DNA of 33,140 nt from Oscillospiraceae bacterium (lineage in GTDB: Bacteria; Bacillota; Clostridia; Oscillospirales; Ruminococcaceae), in contig JAHDPQ010000089.1 of the NCBI GenBank assembly GCA_018434245.1, positions 1 through 33,140 of the forward strand, in the 5' to 3' direction. Shown one piece after another: positions 20,850-29,005 of the stretch (positions are counted from its first letter, which is position 1; the number at the start of each line of letters is the position of its first letter). Position numbers and translations under genes: made by a program. The notes under the pieces were generated by a model. The model was not told the DNA's origin and did no database searches. It worked only from the letters and a program-made list of their open reading frames with translations.

Positions 20850-21764
20850 TTATTCGTAGATGCGCTGGTATAGCAGGGTGGCTGCTTCTGCCAGACGAGG
20901 CCCAGGGCGGGTGATTTCGTCCGAACTCACGTGGATGATGTTGCCCTGTTCCACCGCAGGGATGTTCTGCCAGCCCTCCCGGGCGGCGATTTCTTCTTCG
21001 GGGCGGGGGCCTTCTCCAAAGTACATGGTGACGGTGACAATGTAGTCGGGGTTCCGGGCAATGACCTGTTCCTGAGAGATTTCGCCCCAGCCCTTTAAAT
21101 CAGAAAAGGTGTTCTCAAGGCCCAGCATGACGGCAATCTCATCCATAAAGGTGTCCTGCCCCGCCGTCCAGAGGCCGTACTCCAAAGGGGAAACCTCAAA
21201 GTAGATGGTACTCTCTTTGTTTTTTCCCGCAACCTTATCCTGGATTTCGCCAAAGGTCCTCCGCATTTCCCCAATCAGCTCCTGAGCCTGCTCCTGACGG
21301 CCCAGTACGTTCCCCAGCAGCGTAATGGCCTGATACACCCCCTCGATGCTTTGGGCATCGGTAAAGACCGTGGCAATCCCCGCCTGAGACAAGGCCTGGG
21401 CCTGCTCCTCCCCCTGCGCCATGGAGCCCATCACCACCACTTGGGGACTTAGGGCGATGATCTGCTCGATATTGGTGTCATAGCCGCTCTGAACCGTGGG
21501 AATCTCCTGCACCGATGCCGGGTAGTCGCAGTATTCTCCCCGGCCCACCAAAGCGTCCTCACAGCCCAGGGCGCTGATAATCTCGCAGTCGGCGGCGGTG
21601 AGAGCCACCACTCGTTCCACAGGAGTTTGGATGGATACCGGCCGGCCGATCATATCGGTCAGCTCTTTGGTCCGCCCCTCCCCTGGTTTTGATCCGGCAG
21701 AGGCACATCCCGGCAGGACCAGCAGCAGCACAAGGACTATGGACAGGCACTTCTTGAATGTCAC
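20850..21764 (-). CDS. ABC transporter substrate-binding lipoprotein, BtuF/FhuD type
   Basis: A 304-residue periplasmic-binding-protein-type lipoprotein (TroA-like fold) for B12, haem or a ferric siderophore. The signal peptide ends in the lipobox L-P-G-C. V-S-I-Q-T-P-V-E-R-V-V-A-L, I-I-A-L-S-P-Q-V-V-V-M-G, and D-E-I-A-V-M-L-G-L-E-N and N-P-D-Y-I-V-T-V are standard for the family. The GTG at 21764 is chosen because GGAGG is 8 nt upstream; the frame extends five codons further without support. No permease or ATPase gene lies beside it, so it either serves a transporter elsewhere or works as an orphan. The substrate cannot be fixed. It ends facing the terminator at 20798-20840. Confidence 0.87.
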   Translation of the reverse strand: MTFKKCLSIVLVLLLVLPGCASAGSKPGEGRTKELTDMIGRPVSIQTPVERVVALTAADCEIISALGCEDALVGRGEYCDYPASVQEIPTVQSGYDTNIEQIIALSPQVVVMGSMAQGEEQAQALSQAGIATVFTDAQSIEGVYQAITLLGNVLGRQEQAQELIGEMRRTFGEIQDKVAGKNKESTIYFEVSPLEYGLWTAGQDTFMDEIAVMLGLENTFSDLKGWGEISQEQVIARNPDYIVTVTMYFGEGPRPEEEIAAREGWQNIPAVEQGNIIHVSSDEITRPGPRLAEAATLLYQRIYE

Positions 21765-21895
21765 AACAACTTCCTCCATATCATCGGCGGTGATTTTTTC
21801 TCTCCCACTCGCTTAAGTATTGGAATATTTCCGCCGCCAAAGCACCGGCAGCCACGGTTCTCCGTAGTGAAAAGCCCTTGACGGCAGCAGGTTTC

Positions 21896-21924
21896 AGTAT
21901 AGCGTAAAACCTGGATTCTGACAA
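21896..21924 (-). promoter_or_regulatory. Promoter for the BtuF/FhuD-type gene
   Basis: On the minus strand TTGTCA (21919-21924) and TATACT (21896-21901) are 17 bp apart. The leader to the GTG is about 125 nt, with one small hairpin near 21855-21872; no known riboswitch pattern is recognised. Confidence 0.65.
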
Positions 21925-21954
21925 TGATAGGGGCTTTTTCTCCAGCTGTGTTTG

Positions 21955-21963
21955 TGATATACT
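21955..21963 (+). promoter_or_regulatory. Extended -10 promoter upstream of the gtrA leader
   Basis: TGA followed by TATACT forms an extended -10 (TG-n-TATACT). The -35 region is poor, as is common with extended -10 sites. It would start a leader of about 295 nt. Confidence 0.45.
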
Positions 21964-21986
21964 GGAAACGAAAAACAAGCTTCTCC

Positions 21987-22175
21987 GGGTATCGTAACCT
22001 CTTTATGGTTATGATACCCTTATAATCGGTTAACTTGAAAACATTTTGTATTGTTAAGTTGCGGTATTTACCGCTAGCTACCCTACAGGCAAATTGAACC
22101 GGATTTCATAGTCAATCCCACCCCTACGGTGTACCAGCAAGCGTGACTCGCTGCTTTAAAACGCTTAGCGTTTTT
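21987..22175 (+). ncRNA. Hairpin-rich leader before gtrA, possible structured RNA
   Basis: Four hairpins follow one another. They are 21987-22019 (13-bp stem GGGTATCGTAACC / GGTTATGATACCC), 22061-22074 (GCGGTA-TT-TACCGC), about 22138-22155 (AGCAAGCG / CGCTGCT), and 22157-22175 (AAAACGC-TTA-GCGTTTT with Ts). The last looks like a terminator, 90 nt before the gtrA start. The layout resembles a riboswitch or attenuator, but no known class is recognised. Confidence 0.4.
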
Positions 22176-22263
22176 ATTGACTAGATAACCCGCATTGCTA
22201 GCCAACAAGACTTGTGACTTTTTGCAGCCGCAAGTTCAGCTCTCAGGAAAGGAGGATTGTCCC

Positions 22264-22707
22264 TTGAGGGAAAAAATATCGGTGCTCTGCCAAAAGCATC
22301 GGGATATCCTGCTGTATCTGGTATTTGGCGTGCTGACCACCGCCGTCAACTATATTACCTTTATGGCATTGTTGGCCCTTTGGCCGGGTAGCTCCACCGT
22401 AGCCCCCAACCTGATCGCCTGGTTTGCCTCGGTGCTGTTTGCCTACGGAACCAACCGCACCTGGGTGTTTCGCTCTCAGACCCGGGGAGCTGCCGCTCTG
22501 GGCCGGGAAGTGCTCTCTTTTTTTGGAGCACGACTGTTCTCTCTGGCTCTGGATATAGGCATCGTCTATCTGTTTGTGGATGTTCTGGGTTTTCACCCCG
22601 GGATCATCAAGCTGGCCTCCAACGTTTTGGTGGTGATCCTCAACTACCTGTTCAGCAAGTTCTGGATCTTCCGCTCCGCCATGGAGAAAGCCGGTGAAGA
22701 GTCCTAA
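22264..22707 (+). CDS. GtrA-family membrane protein
   Basis: A 147-residue protein with four hydrophobic helices, the normal GtrA size. Typical parts are L-V-F-G-V-L-T-T-A-V-N-Y near the first helix, F-A-Y-G-T-N-R-T-W-V-F-R-S after the second, and N-Y-L-F-S-K-F-W-I-F-R at the end. GtrA proteins are thought to move lipid-linked sugars across the membrane for cell-surface polymers. The TTG at 22264 is chosen because AAAGGAGG lies 8 nt upstream. It has no glycosyltransferase neighbour here. Confidence 0.9.
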   Translation: MREKISVLCQKHRDILLYLVFGVLTTAVNYITFMALLALWPGSSTVAPNLIAWFASVLFAYGTNRTWVFRSQTRGAAALGREVLSFFGARLFSLALDIGIVYLFVDVLGFHPGIIKLASNVLVVILNYLFSKFWIFRSAMEKAGEES

Positions 22708-22884
22708 TTTTCTACTATCCCCACAATTATCTAGCGGTATTCGTTAAGGTTTCTTGTATAATTTAACCATCTCCTCCAACACCAAGGTAGAGGCTTTCAT
22801 TTTTGCTGTAAAGTATTTACATTTTATTTAGGTTTTCATTTTTTATGTTTGTGCATTTTATACAAGTTTGACCGATCATCTTGT

Positions 22885-22919
22885 CTACCGGACCCGAGTT
22901 GAAGTTGAGGGTTCGGTAG
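22885..22919 (+). promoter_or_regulatory. Leader hairpin before the pyridoxal kinase gene
   Basis: An 11-bp stem CTACCGGACCC / GGGTTCGGTAG (one G-U pair) with a 13-nt loop ends 31 nt before the start codon. It has no T run, so it is a possible regulatory or stabilising element. A TATAAT-like box lies further upstream near 22757 without a convincing -35. Confidence 0.4.
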
Positions 22920-22950
22920 GCATATACTGAAGATGCAAGGAGTAATTTTC

Positions 22951-23814
22951 ATGCAGAAAAGCCACAGCCGCGTGGCGGCCATTCACGATCTTTCGGGATT
23001 CGGGCGCTGTTCCCTGTCGGTGATTATGCCGGCTCTTTCCGCCATGGGAGTGCAGGTTTGCGCAGTGCCCACCGCCATTCTTTCCACTCACACCGGGGGA
23101 ATGGGTGATGTGGAAATGCGGGATCTCACCGATTACATTTCGGGAGCATTGGAGCACTATCAGCGTCTGGGTCTGGAGTTTGACGGTATCTACAGCGGAT
23201 TTTTAAGTAACGAAGCTCAGATCGACCACTGCCTGGAGTTTTTGGAGGCCTACCCCAAGGCTCTGCATGTGGTGGACCCGGTGATGGGGGATCACGGCAA
23301 GCCCTACCGTACCTGCACGGCAGATATTCGCCGCCGGATGCGGGAGCTGGTGCGGGAAGCGGGAATCATCACTCCCAACCTCACCGAGGTGAGCATCCTG
23401 CTGGGAATCGATTATCCTCAGGGGCCTCTCACCACCTCCCAGACTAAAAGCTATCTGGCCCGGCTGGGTGAGCTGGGACCCGCTCAGGTGGTGATTACCG
23501 GAGTCAACCTAATGTCCGGCGTCATCTCCAACGTGGGGTACGACCGGGACCGGAACGCCTACTGGCGGGCCGACTGCCAATATGTTCCCGTTGCCTATCC
23601 CGGCACCGGTGATTTGTTCGCCGCCGTGCTGACAGGGGGACTTCTTTCCGGAGACAGCCTTCCCCTTGCCATCAGCCGTGCCACCGCCTTTGTAGAGCTT
23701 TGCATTAAAACTACATACGGATACGGCACCGATCCCCGTTTTGGTGTCTTGCTGGAGCATTCCCTGCCCTGGCTGACCAGAGATCAGATTTTAACCGGAT
23801 ATCAGGCCCTGTAG
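22951..23814 (+). CDS. Pyridoxal/pyridoxamine kinase (PfkB/ribokinase family)
   Basis: A 287-residue vitamin B6 salvage kinase of the PdxK/PdxY kind. It begins V-A-A-I-H-D-L-S-G-F-G-R-C-S-L, as is usual in Firmicute members. It then shows Y-S-G-F-L, V-V-D-P-V-M-G-D-H-G, I-I-T-P-N-L-T-E and, near the end, Y-P-G-T-G-D-L-F-A-A-V, whose G-T-G-D carries the catalytic Asp. The ATG at 22951 follows AAGGAG by 8 nt; an in-frame ATG six codons upstream is less well placed. It is followed by a hairpin and an ECF S component on the same strand, so the two genes probably take up and phosphorylate B6 vitamers. Confidence 0.9.
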   Translation: MQKSHSRVAAIHDLSGFGRCSLSVIMPALSAMGVQVCAVPTAILSTHTGGMGDVEMRDLTDYISGALEHYQRLGLEFDGIYSGFLSNEAQIDHCLEFLEAYPKALHVVDPVMGDHGKPYRTCTADIRRRMRELVREAGIITPNLTEVSILLGIDYPQGPLTTSQTKSYLARLGELGPAQVVITGVNLMSGVISNVGYDRDRNAYWRADCQYVPVAYPGTGDLFAAVLTGGLLSGDSLPLAISRATAFVELCIKTTYGYGTDPRFGVLLEHSLPWLTRDQILTGYQAL

Positions 23815-23816
23815 CT

Positions 23817-23851
23817 GCCGAAAATAGCAAGAAGCGTTGCTTTTTTTCGGC
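23817..23851 (+). terminator. Hairpin between the kinase and ECF genes
   Basis: GCCGAAAA pairs with TTTTCGGC and, inside it, AGCAA with TTGCT. The T run is within the stem, not after it, so it may be a leaky terminator or a processing site that sets the ratio of the two products. Confidence 0.5.
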
Positions 23852-23910
23852 GGGAGGGCCATAAAATAGCAATGCCATTGTAGATTTTCGCAGCAGGAGG
23901 TTTGATTTTT

Positions 23911-24486
23911 ATGCGCAAAAAGATGACCAACATTACCTTTGTGGCCATGGTTGGAGTGGTGGGAGCCCTTGTGTTCGCTTCCAACTACCTCTATGTACCC
24001 CTGCCCGCTATTGCAGGCACCACTCCCCGCATCCATATGGGGAACATTATGTGTCTCCTGTCCGGGCTGATTCTGGGTCCTATACCGGGAGGCATCGCCG
24101 CCGGGGTTGGCTCCCTATTTTTTGACCTCACCAACCCCCTCTACGTTTCCAGCGCGCCCTTTACTCTGGTCTTTAAGTTTTTGATGGCCTTTGTATGCGG
24201 CAGCATCGCCTGGAGCCGGGGAATGGAGGCCAAGTCCTTCAAGCGCAACATCTTTGCCGGTATTCTGGGTCAGCTGACCTACATCATTCTGTATCTGGGC
24301 AAGGACCTGGCAACCAACCTATTCTTCAACCGGGTTGAGGTGCAAACAGCGATGTTTTCTCTGGCGCAGAAGGCAGTCACCTCCACCATCAACGGCATCA
24401 TCGCCGTGGTGTTTGCCGTCCCCCTCTCCTTTGCCCTGCGCAAGGGGCTGGAGCAGGCCAATCTGCATGGACTGCGTGACATCCAC
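23911..24486 (+). CDS. ECF transporter S component, probable vitamin B6 type
   Basis: A 191-192-residue integral membrane protein of about six helices, typical for the substrate-binding S subunit of energy-coupling factor transporters. F-V-A-M-V-G-V-V-G-A-L-V-F-A-S-N-Y at the start, H-M-G-N-I-M-C-L-L-S-G-L-I-L-G-P-I-P-G-G and G-S-L-F-F-D-L-T-N-P match the family pattern. The shared EcfA/T module is encoded elsewhere. The ATG at 23911 lies 10 nt after AGGAGG; the TTG at 23902 overlaps the spacer. The pyridoxal kinase directly upstream makes pyridoxine or a related vitamer the likely substrate, an inference from context. Confidence 0.85.
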
Positions 24487-24510
24487 TGACCCTTAAGCGT
24501 CCCCCTGATC

Positions 24511-24553
24511 GCCCCCCATAGCTCTCTTATAGAGCCGTGGGGGCTTCTTTTTT
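24511..24553 (+). terminator. Terminator after the ECF S gene
   Basis: GCCCCC and GCTCT pair with AGAGC and GGGGGC around a CTTAT loop, followed by TTC and seven Ts. Confidence 0.9.
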
Positions 24554-24626
24554 TGCCGCAAAAACCTCTGCCATTTGATAGTGATTCCACCTCTTGATTG
24601 CTCTTGATGAAAAGATAATGCTTGCT

Positions 24627-24655
24627 TAGGAAAAATTTTCCTAATAGGAAAATTT
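24627..24655. promoter_or_regulatory. Possible operator upstream of the HD-GYP gene
   Basis: TAGGAAAA and TTTTCCTA form a perfect palindrome around a central A. This is followed by a third half-site, TAGGAAAA, 2 nt later. The cluster lies 16-40 bp upstream of the -35 box, a position suited to an activator or a repressor. Confidence 0.5.
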
Positions 24656-24670
24656 GTGGGAAGAATTCTC

Positions 24671-24699
24671 TGGAAATTTTATCATAATAATGTTATAAT
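24671..24699 (+). promoter_or_regulatory. Promoter for the HD-GYP gene
   Basis: TGGAAA (24671-24676) and a perfect TATAAT (24694-24699) have a 17-bp spacer. Confidence 0.55.
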
Positions 24700-24724
24700 T
24701 ATAATCCGGACATTTGGAGAGGGG

Positions 24725-25876
24725 ATGTGCGTACCGTTGAGCTGTTGTAAGAAGAAACTGCTTGTTGTGGACGATGTCCAGCTCAACCGCATTCTACTGA
24801 CAGACCTGTTTGGGGACGACTATGATGTTTTGGAAGCGGATAACGGCCAGATTGCCCTGGAGCTTATTCTCAAGCATCGGGACGAGTTGGCTATTGTTCT
24901 TTTGGACCTTGTCATGCCGGTGATGGACGGCTTTCAGGTGCTGGAGCAGATGACCCAATTAGGGCTGATTCAGACCATTCCCGTCATACTCATCACTGGA
25001 GAAAGCGACGACGAAAAAACCTTGATGGGATATGCGTTGGGGGTTTCGGATTTGGTGAACAAGCCCTTTAACCCGGAAATTGTCTCCCGCAGAGTCAACA
25101 ATGTGGTGCGGCTCTATTCCCACCGGCAGGAGCTGGAACGGGAGCTGCGGGAACAAAAAGAAATGCTGGAACAGCAGGCTCGTCGCATCCACCAGTCCAA
25201 CCAGTTCGTTATCGATGCTCTTTCCACCACGGCAGAATTTCGCAACATGGAATCGGGAGAGCACATCATGCGGGTGCGCACCCTCACCAAGATTTTCTTG
25301 GAGGAGCTGCGGGAGTTCTACCCCCTCACCGACGAGCAGATTGAGACGATCTCCAATGTCTCGGCCATGCACGATATCGGCAAAATCGTCATATCCGATG
25401 CTATTTTGCTCAAGCCCGGCCCCCTCACCGAGGAGGAGTTTGAGATCATGAAGACCCACACCATCCGGGGCTGCGAGATTCTGGATACCCTCAACTACAC
25501 CCAGGATGAGGAGTCCTACCGGTATTCCTACGACATCTGCCGCCACCACCACGAGCGCTGGGACGGCAGCGGCTACCCCGACGGCCTGAAGGGGGATGAG
25601 ATTTCCATCTGGGCACAAGCCACCTCTCTGGCCGATGTCTACGATGCTTTGACCAGCGAGCGGGTGTACAAAAAGGCCTATACCCACAAGGAAACCATTG
25701 AGATGATCCTCAGTGGAGAGTGTGGAGCCTTTAACCCCAAAATGCTGGATATGCTGGTTCGGGTGCAGGATACCCTGCAGGAAAAGATTAACCGCTACAC
25801 TCAACAAGAAAAAGATGAGATGCGGGCCTCCTTCGGCAGTCAGGAGGGGGAGGAGCGGGTTCCCCTGCTTCCGTAA
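24725..25876 (+). CDS. Response regulator with HD-GYP c-di-GMP phosphodiesterase domain
   Basis: A 383-residue REC-HD-GYP protein. The receiver domain (10-125) has the acidic pair D16-D17, phospho-acceptor D61 in L-L-D-L-V-M-P-V-M-D-G and K113 in N-K-P-F. A coiled-coil linker (about 130-165) leads to the HD-GYP domain, with G-E-H at 178-180, M-H216-D217-I-G-K, H-T-I-R-G and H-H-H-E-R-W-D-G-S-G-Y-P (274-285). All expected metal ligands and the GYP motif are present, so it should degrade c-di-GMP when phosphorylated. The ATG follows GGAGAGGGG closely. No histidine kinase is adjacent. It is the natural counterpart of the diguanylate cyclase at 13598. Confidence 0.95.
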   Translation: MCVPLSCCKKKLLVVDDVQLNRILLTDLFGDDYDVLEADNGQIALELILKHRDELAIVLLDLVMPVMDGFQVLEQMTQLGLIQTIPVILITGESDDEKTLMGYALGVSDLVNKPFNPEIVSRRVNNVVRLYSHRQELERELREQKEMLEQQARRIHQSNQFVIDALSTTAEFRNMESGEHIMRVRTLTKIFLEELREFYPLTDEQIETISNVSAMHDIGKIVISDAILLKPGPLTEEEFEIMKTHTIRGCEILDTLNYTQDEESYRYSYDICRHHHERWDGSGYPDGLKGDEISIWAQATSLADVYDALTSERVYKKAYTHKETIEMILSGECGAFNPKMLDMLVRVQDTLQEKINRYTQQEKDEMRASFGSQEGEERVPLLP

Positions 25877-25905
25877 AGAAATACATAGGCTGTTGTGACA
25901 GCGCC

Positions 25906-25943
25906 AACAGGCAGACCGGAATCATATCCGGTCTGCCTGTTTT
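25906..25943 (+). terminator. Terminator between the HD-GYP gene and copA
   Basis: A perfect 15-bp stem AACAGGCAGACCGGA / TCCGGTCTGCCTGTT with a 6-nt loop, then Ts on the plus strand. The minus-strand copA transcript meets the same stem but without a T run. Confidence 0.9.
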
Positions 25944-25958
25944 AGCTTGGGCTATTAC

Positions 25959-28421
25959 TTAAATGAATGATCGGGGCTTCCATACCTTGAGCCGCAGGGC
26001 GTTGGTGAGGACCGACACCGAGCTTAAGGACATGGCGGCGGCGGCAATCATAGGATTGAGCAGCGGCCCTCCAAAGATGTGGAGCAGGCCTGCCGCTACG
26101 GGAATTCCCACGGTGTTGTATCCAAAGGCCCAGAACAGGTTCTGCTTGATGATGCGGATGGTGGCCCGGGAAAGCTGCAGCGCTGCCGGAACGTCGGAAA
26201 GATCACTGCGCATGAGGACGATGTCGGCGCTTTCCATGGCCACATCGGTGCCGGAGCCGATGGCAATACCGATGTCGGCCTGAGCCAGAGCCGGAGCATC
26301 GTTGATGCCGTCTCCCACCATTGCTACCTTTTTGCCCTGCTCCTGCAGCTCCTTAACCTTGGCGGCTTTGTCCTGGGGCAACACCTCCGCCAGCACCGAG
26401 TTCACCCCCACCAACCGGCCAATGGCGGCGGCGGTCTTTTGATTGTCCCCGGTGAGCATCACCACTTCCAGGCCCATTTCCTTCATGGCGGCAATGGCGG
26501 CGGCGCTGCTCTTTTTGACCACGTCGGCTACGGCAATGATTCCCAGAAGCCCATCGCCATCGGAGATAAACATGGGGGTTTTCCCCTCGCCAGCCAAAAC
26601 GCTGGCCCGCTGAGCAAACTCGCCCAGCTCCACCTTAAATTCCTCCATCAGGCGCCGGTTTCCAATATGGTAGGTTCGCCCGCCGATGACCGCTTCAATG
26701 CCCCGGCCGGGCAGGTTTTCAAACCGCTCTACCTCCAGCAGGGCAAGGTTTTCCTCCCGGGCCCGGGCCACAATGGCCTGACCCAGCGGATGCTCGGAGG
26801 CATGCTCGGCAGAGGCGGCGGCCGACAAAAGAGCCTGAGCCTGTGTCCCCTCTGTGGGGATAACATCGGTGACCTGTGGCTTGCCTTCAGTGATGGTTCC
26901 GGTTTTGTCCAGCACCACCACCTGCGCCTTGTGGGCAGTCTCCAAGGCGGTTCCGCTTTTGATGAGGATGCCGTATTCCGCGCCCTTTCCCGTTCCCACC
27001 ATGATGGCGGTGGGGGTGGCAAGGCCCAGAGCGCAGGGGCAGGCGATGACCAGAATGGAGACAAAGATGGTGAGGGCAAACTGAATGGTCTCTCCGGCGA
27101 CCAGCCAAGCGGCTCCTGCCAGAATAGCGATGACGATGACAATGGGAACAAAGTAGCCGGAAACCACGTCGGCCAGCTGGGCGATGGGAGCTTTGGAGCC
27201 TTGGGCATCCTCCACCAGCTTGATGATTTGGGCCAGAGCGGTGTCGCTTCCTACCTTGGTAGCCTTGAACCGGATGGTCCCGTTGGCATTGACCGAGGCG
27301 GCGTACACCCGATCCCCTTGGGTTTTCTCCACCGGGATGCTCTCCCCGGTGAGCATGGATTCGTCAATGGCGGTATGGCCTTCCAGCACCACGCCGTCTA
27401 CGGGAATCTTTTCTCCCGGGCGCACCAGAATCACGTCGTCCACCTCCACCTCGTCGATGGGGAGCTTGATTTCCTCCTCCCCTCTCAGGACGGTGGCGGT
27501 TTTGGGAGCAAGACCCATCAGCTTTTTGATGGCTTCTCCCGTGCGGCCCCGGCTTCTGGCCTCCAAAGCCTTGCCCAGCAGGATCAGGGCGATGATGACT
27601 CCTGCCGATTCAAAATAGAGGGCATGGGCAGCGTGGTGATCTCCTCCCGCAATGCGGGTCAGCGAGACGATGCTGTAGACAACGGCGGCAGAGGTCCCCA
27701 CCGCAATGAGGGAGTCCATGTTGGGGCTGCGCTGCATCAGCGCACGAAATCCCACGGTGTAAAATCTTCTGCCCACTGCAATCACCGGGATGGTAAGGCA
27801 GAGCTGCACCAGAGCAAAGGCGAGGGGATTGTGGTCGGGGTGGAGGAAGGTGGGTAAGCCGCCTCCCGGCAGGCCGGGAATCATGGGGGCCATGGCAATG
27901 TAGAGGAGCGGTGCGGCAAAGATGGCCGCAATCTGAAAGTGGCTCCACATACTTTTGATTTCCGCGTCCTTGCGGACGGTATCCTCGTCGGTCAGGGGCT
28001 GATCCGCCTCCAAGGCCTTGTAGCCCAGCTTTTCAATGACCTGCCGCAGCTCGGAAAGCCGCACCAAGGCGGGATCGAACTTGACCTGCGCCCCCTCGGT
28101 GGCGTAGTTGACGCTGGCCTGCTCCACGCCGGGCAACTTTACAAGCTGCTTTTCGATGCGGGAGGCACAGGCGGCACAGGTCATCCCCTCTATGGGGATG
28201 TGAGCCTGCCGGGCTCCCGGCTTTTCTACACCGTATCCCGCCTTTTCGATGGCGGCGATGAGGACTTCCTCCGAAAAGCCTTCTTCAGCCTTTAGAATCA
28301 GCTTTTCCGCCGCGTAGTTGAGGGCGGCCGATGTGACCCCCTCCTGCTTGGCGGCTGTTTTTTCCACACGACGAGCGCAGGCAGCGCAGGTCATTCCGGT
28401 GATGGTGTAGGTTTTTTCCAT
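25959..28421 (-). CDS. copA: Copper-exporting P1B-type ATPase
   Basis: An 820-residue Cu(I) efflux ATPase. Two N-terminal heavy-metal-binding domains each have G-M-T-C-A-A-C (C12/C15 and C82/C85). Membrane helices follow, then the C-P-C metal site near residue 458 ([12 protein letters not shown]), the phosphorylation site D-K-T-G-T near 503, S-E-H-P-L-G-Q in the nucleotide domain and [10 protein letters not shown] near 701. The C-terminal [16 protein letters not shown] helix is typical of Cu(I) pumps. The ATG follows AAGGAG. It is 30 nt downstream of csoR in one operon. The size and motifs are complete. Confidence 0.96.
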   Translation of the reverse strand: MEKTYTITGMTCAACARRVEKTAAKQEGVTSAALNYAAEKLILKAEEGFSEEVLIAAIEKAGYGVEKPGARQAHIPIEGMTCAACASRIEKQLVKLPGVEQASVNYATEGAQVKFDPALVRLSELRQVIEKLGYKALEADQPLTDEDTVRKDAEIKSMWSHFQIAAIFAAPLLYIAMAPMIPGLPGGGLPTFLHPDHNPLAFALVQLCLTIPVIAVGRRFYTVGFRALMQRSPNMDSLIAVGTSAAVVYSIVSLTRIAGGDHHAAHALYFESAGVIIALILLGKALEARSRGRTGEAIKKLMGLAPKTATVLRGEEEIKLPIDEVEVDDVILVRPGEKIPVDGVVLEGHTAIDESMLTGESIPVEKTQGDRVYAASVNANGTIRFKATKVGSDTALAQIIKLVEDAQGSKAPIAQLADVVSGYFVPIVIVIAILAGAAWLVAGETIQFALTIFVSILVIACPCALGLATPTAIMVGTGKGAEYGILIKSGTALETAHKAQVVVLDKTGTITEGKPQVTDVIPTEGTQAQALLSAAASAEHASEHPLGQAIVARAREENLALLEVERFENLPGRGIEAVIGGRTYHIGNRRLMEEFKVELGEFAQRASVLAGEGKTPMFISDGDGLLGIIAVADVVKKSSAAAIAAMKEMGLEVVMLTGDNQKTAAAIGRLVGVNSVLAEVLPQDKAAKVKELQEQGKKVAMVGDGINDAPALAQADIGIAIGSGTDVAMESADIVLMRSDLSDVPAALQLSRATIRIIKQNLFWAFGYNTVGIPVAAGLLHIFGGPLLNPMIAAAAMSLSSVSVLTNALRLKVWKPRSFI

Positions 28422-28451
28422 GGCGTTTTCTCCTTGTATGGGACAGCCGCA

Positions 28452-28769
28452 CTACAACAGCTTGCCCACAGTGGTAATCAGCTCGTCTACAATTTCATCC
28501 TGCCCTGCCCGTATTTTGTCCACAAGGCAGCGGCGTATGTGGTATTCCAGCACCAGCTTGCTGACACTGTCCAGCGCCGAACCGGCAGCAGAAATCTGGT
28601 GAATCACATCATCGCAGTAGGCATCCTTTTCAATCATGCCGTAGATGCCCCGCACCTGACCCTCCACCCGTTTGAGGCGGGAGAGCAGATTCTTCTTGAG
28701 TTTTTCGTCCCGCTCGGTCACCCGGAAGCTTTCTTTCCCGGCACAGCAGGTGGGTTTGTTTGTGTCCAT
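28452..28769 (-). CDS. csoR: Copper-sensing repressor CsoR
   Basis: A 105-residue CsoR/RcnR-family repressor. L-K-K-N-L-L-S-R-L-K-R-V-E-G-Q-V-R-G-I is the DNA-contacting helix. The Cu(I) ligands C-H-C are seen in A-Y-C-D-D-V, E-Y-H-I-R-R-C, as in the copper branch of the family. An extra N-terminal T-C-C-A-G adds two Cys. The ATG is behind AAAGGAAG. It should repress the csoR-copA operon until copper binds, acting on the palindrome just upstream. Confidence 0.93.
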   Translation of the reverse strand: MDTNKPTCCAGKESFRVTERDEKLKKNLLSRLKRVEGQVRGIYGMIEKDAYCDDVIHQISAAGSALDSVSKLVLEYHIRRCLVDKIRAGQDEIVDELITTVGKLL

Positions 28770-28795
28770 AAAAGCACTTCCTTTCCGGTGTTTAC

Positions 28796-28842
28796 TATAC
28801 CCCTGTTAGGTATATATTATCCTAAGATCATAGATTTGTCAA
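28796..28842 (-). promoter_or_regulatory. csoR-copA promoter with CsoR operator
   Basis: On the minus strand TTGACA (28837-28842) and TAATAT (28814-28819) are 17 bp apart. Directly downstream, TATACC (28796-28801) and GGTATA (28809-28814) form a 6-6 palindrome that overlaps the -10 edge, with C/G-rich inner bases. It resembles known CsoR boxes (TACCC...GGGTA), so bound CsoR would block RNA polymerase. Confidence 0.7.
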
Positions 28843-28879
28843 GCAGCCGCAATATTCTTCTACCTTTGGAGTATGGTAT

Positions 28880-28941
28880 CAAAAGCCCTGATAAAATCAA
28901 GGCTTTTGAACTGTAAAAATTTAAGCCTTTACAGTTCAAAA
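28880..28941. other. Overlapping alternative hairpins between csoR and polA
   Basis: AAAAGCC/GGCTTTT (28880-28906) and the perfect 15-bp stem CTTTTGAACTGTAAA/TTTACAGTTCAAAAG (about 28902-28941) share the CTTTT segment, so only one can form at a time. Position and strand fit either the end of the polA transcript or a small RNA region upstream of csoR. Confidence 0.5.
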
Positions 28942-28969
28942 GTATGGTTTTACGGCAGAAATGCCAAAA

Positions 28970-28988
28970 GGCGGGCAATCTGCCCGCC
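28970..28988 (-). terminator. Terminator after polA
   Basis: GGCGGGCA pairs with TGCCCGCC over a three-base loop; on the minus strand it is followed by TTTT, 17 nt after the polA stop. Confidence 0.85.
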
Positions 28989-29005
28989 TTGGATGAGGTA
29001 AAAAT

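Noticed and set aside
24959-25807. 282-residue minus-strand frame
   Set aside because: Shadow of the REC-HD-GYP gene; no family resemblance and no ribosome binding site.
26079-27857. 592-residue open frame on the plus strand opposite copA
   Set aside because: It is His/Gly/Asp-rich, antisense to a well-supported copper ATPase, has no ribosome binding site, and reflects the GC-rich third codon positions of copA.
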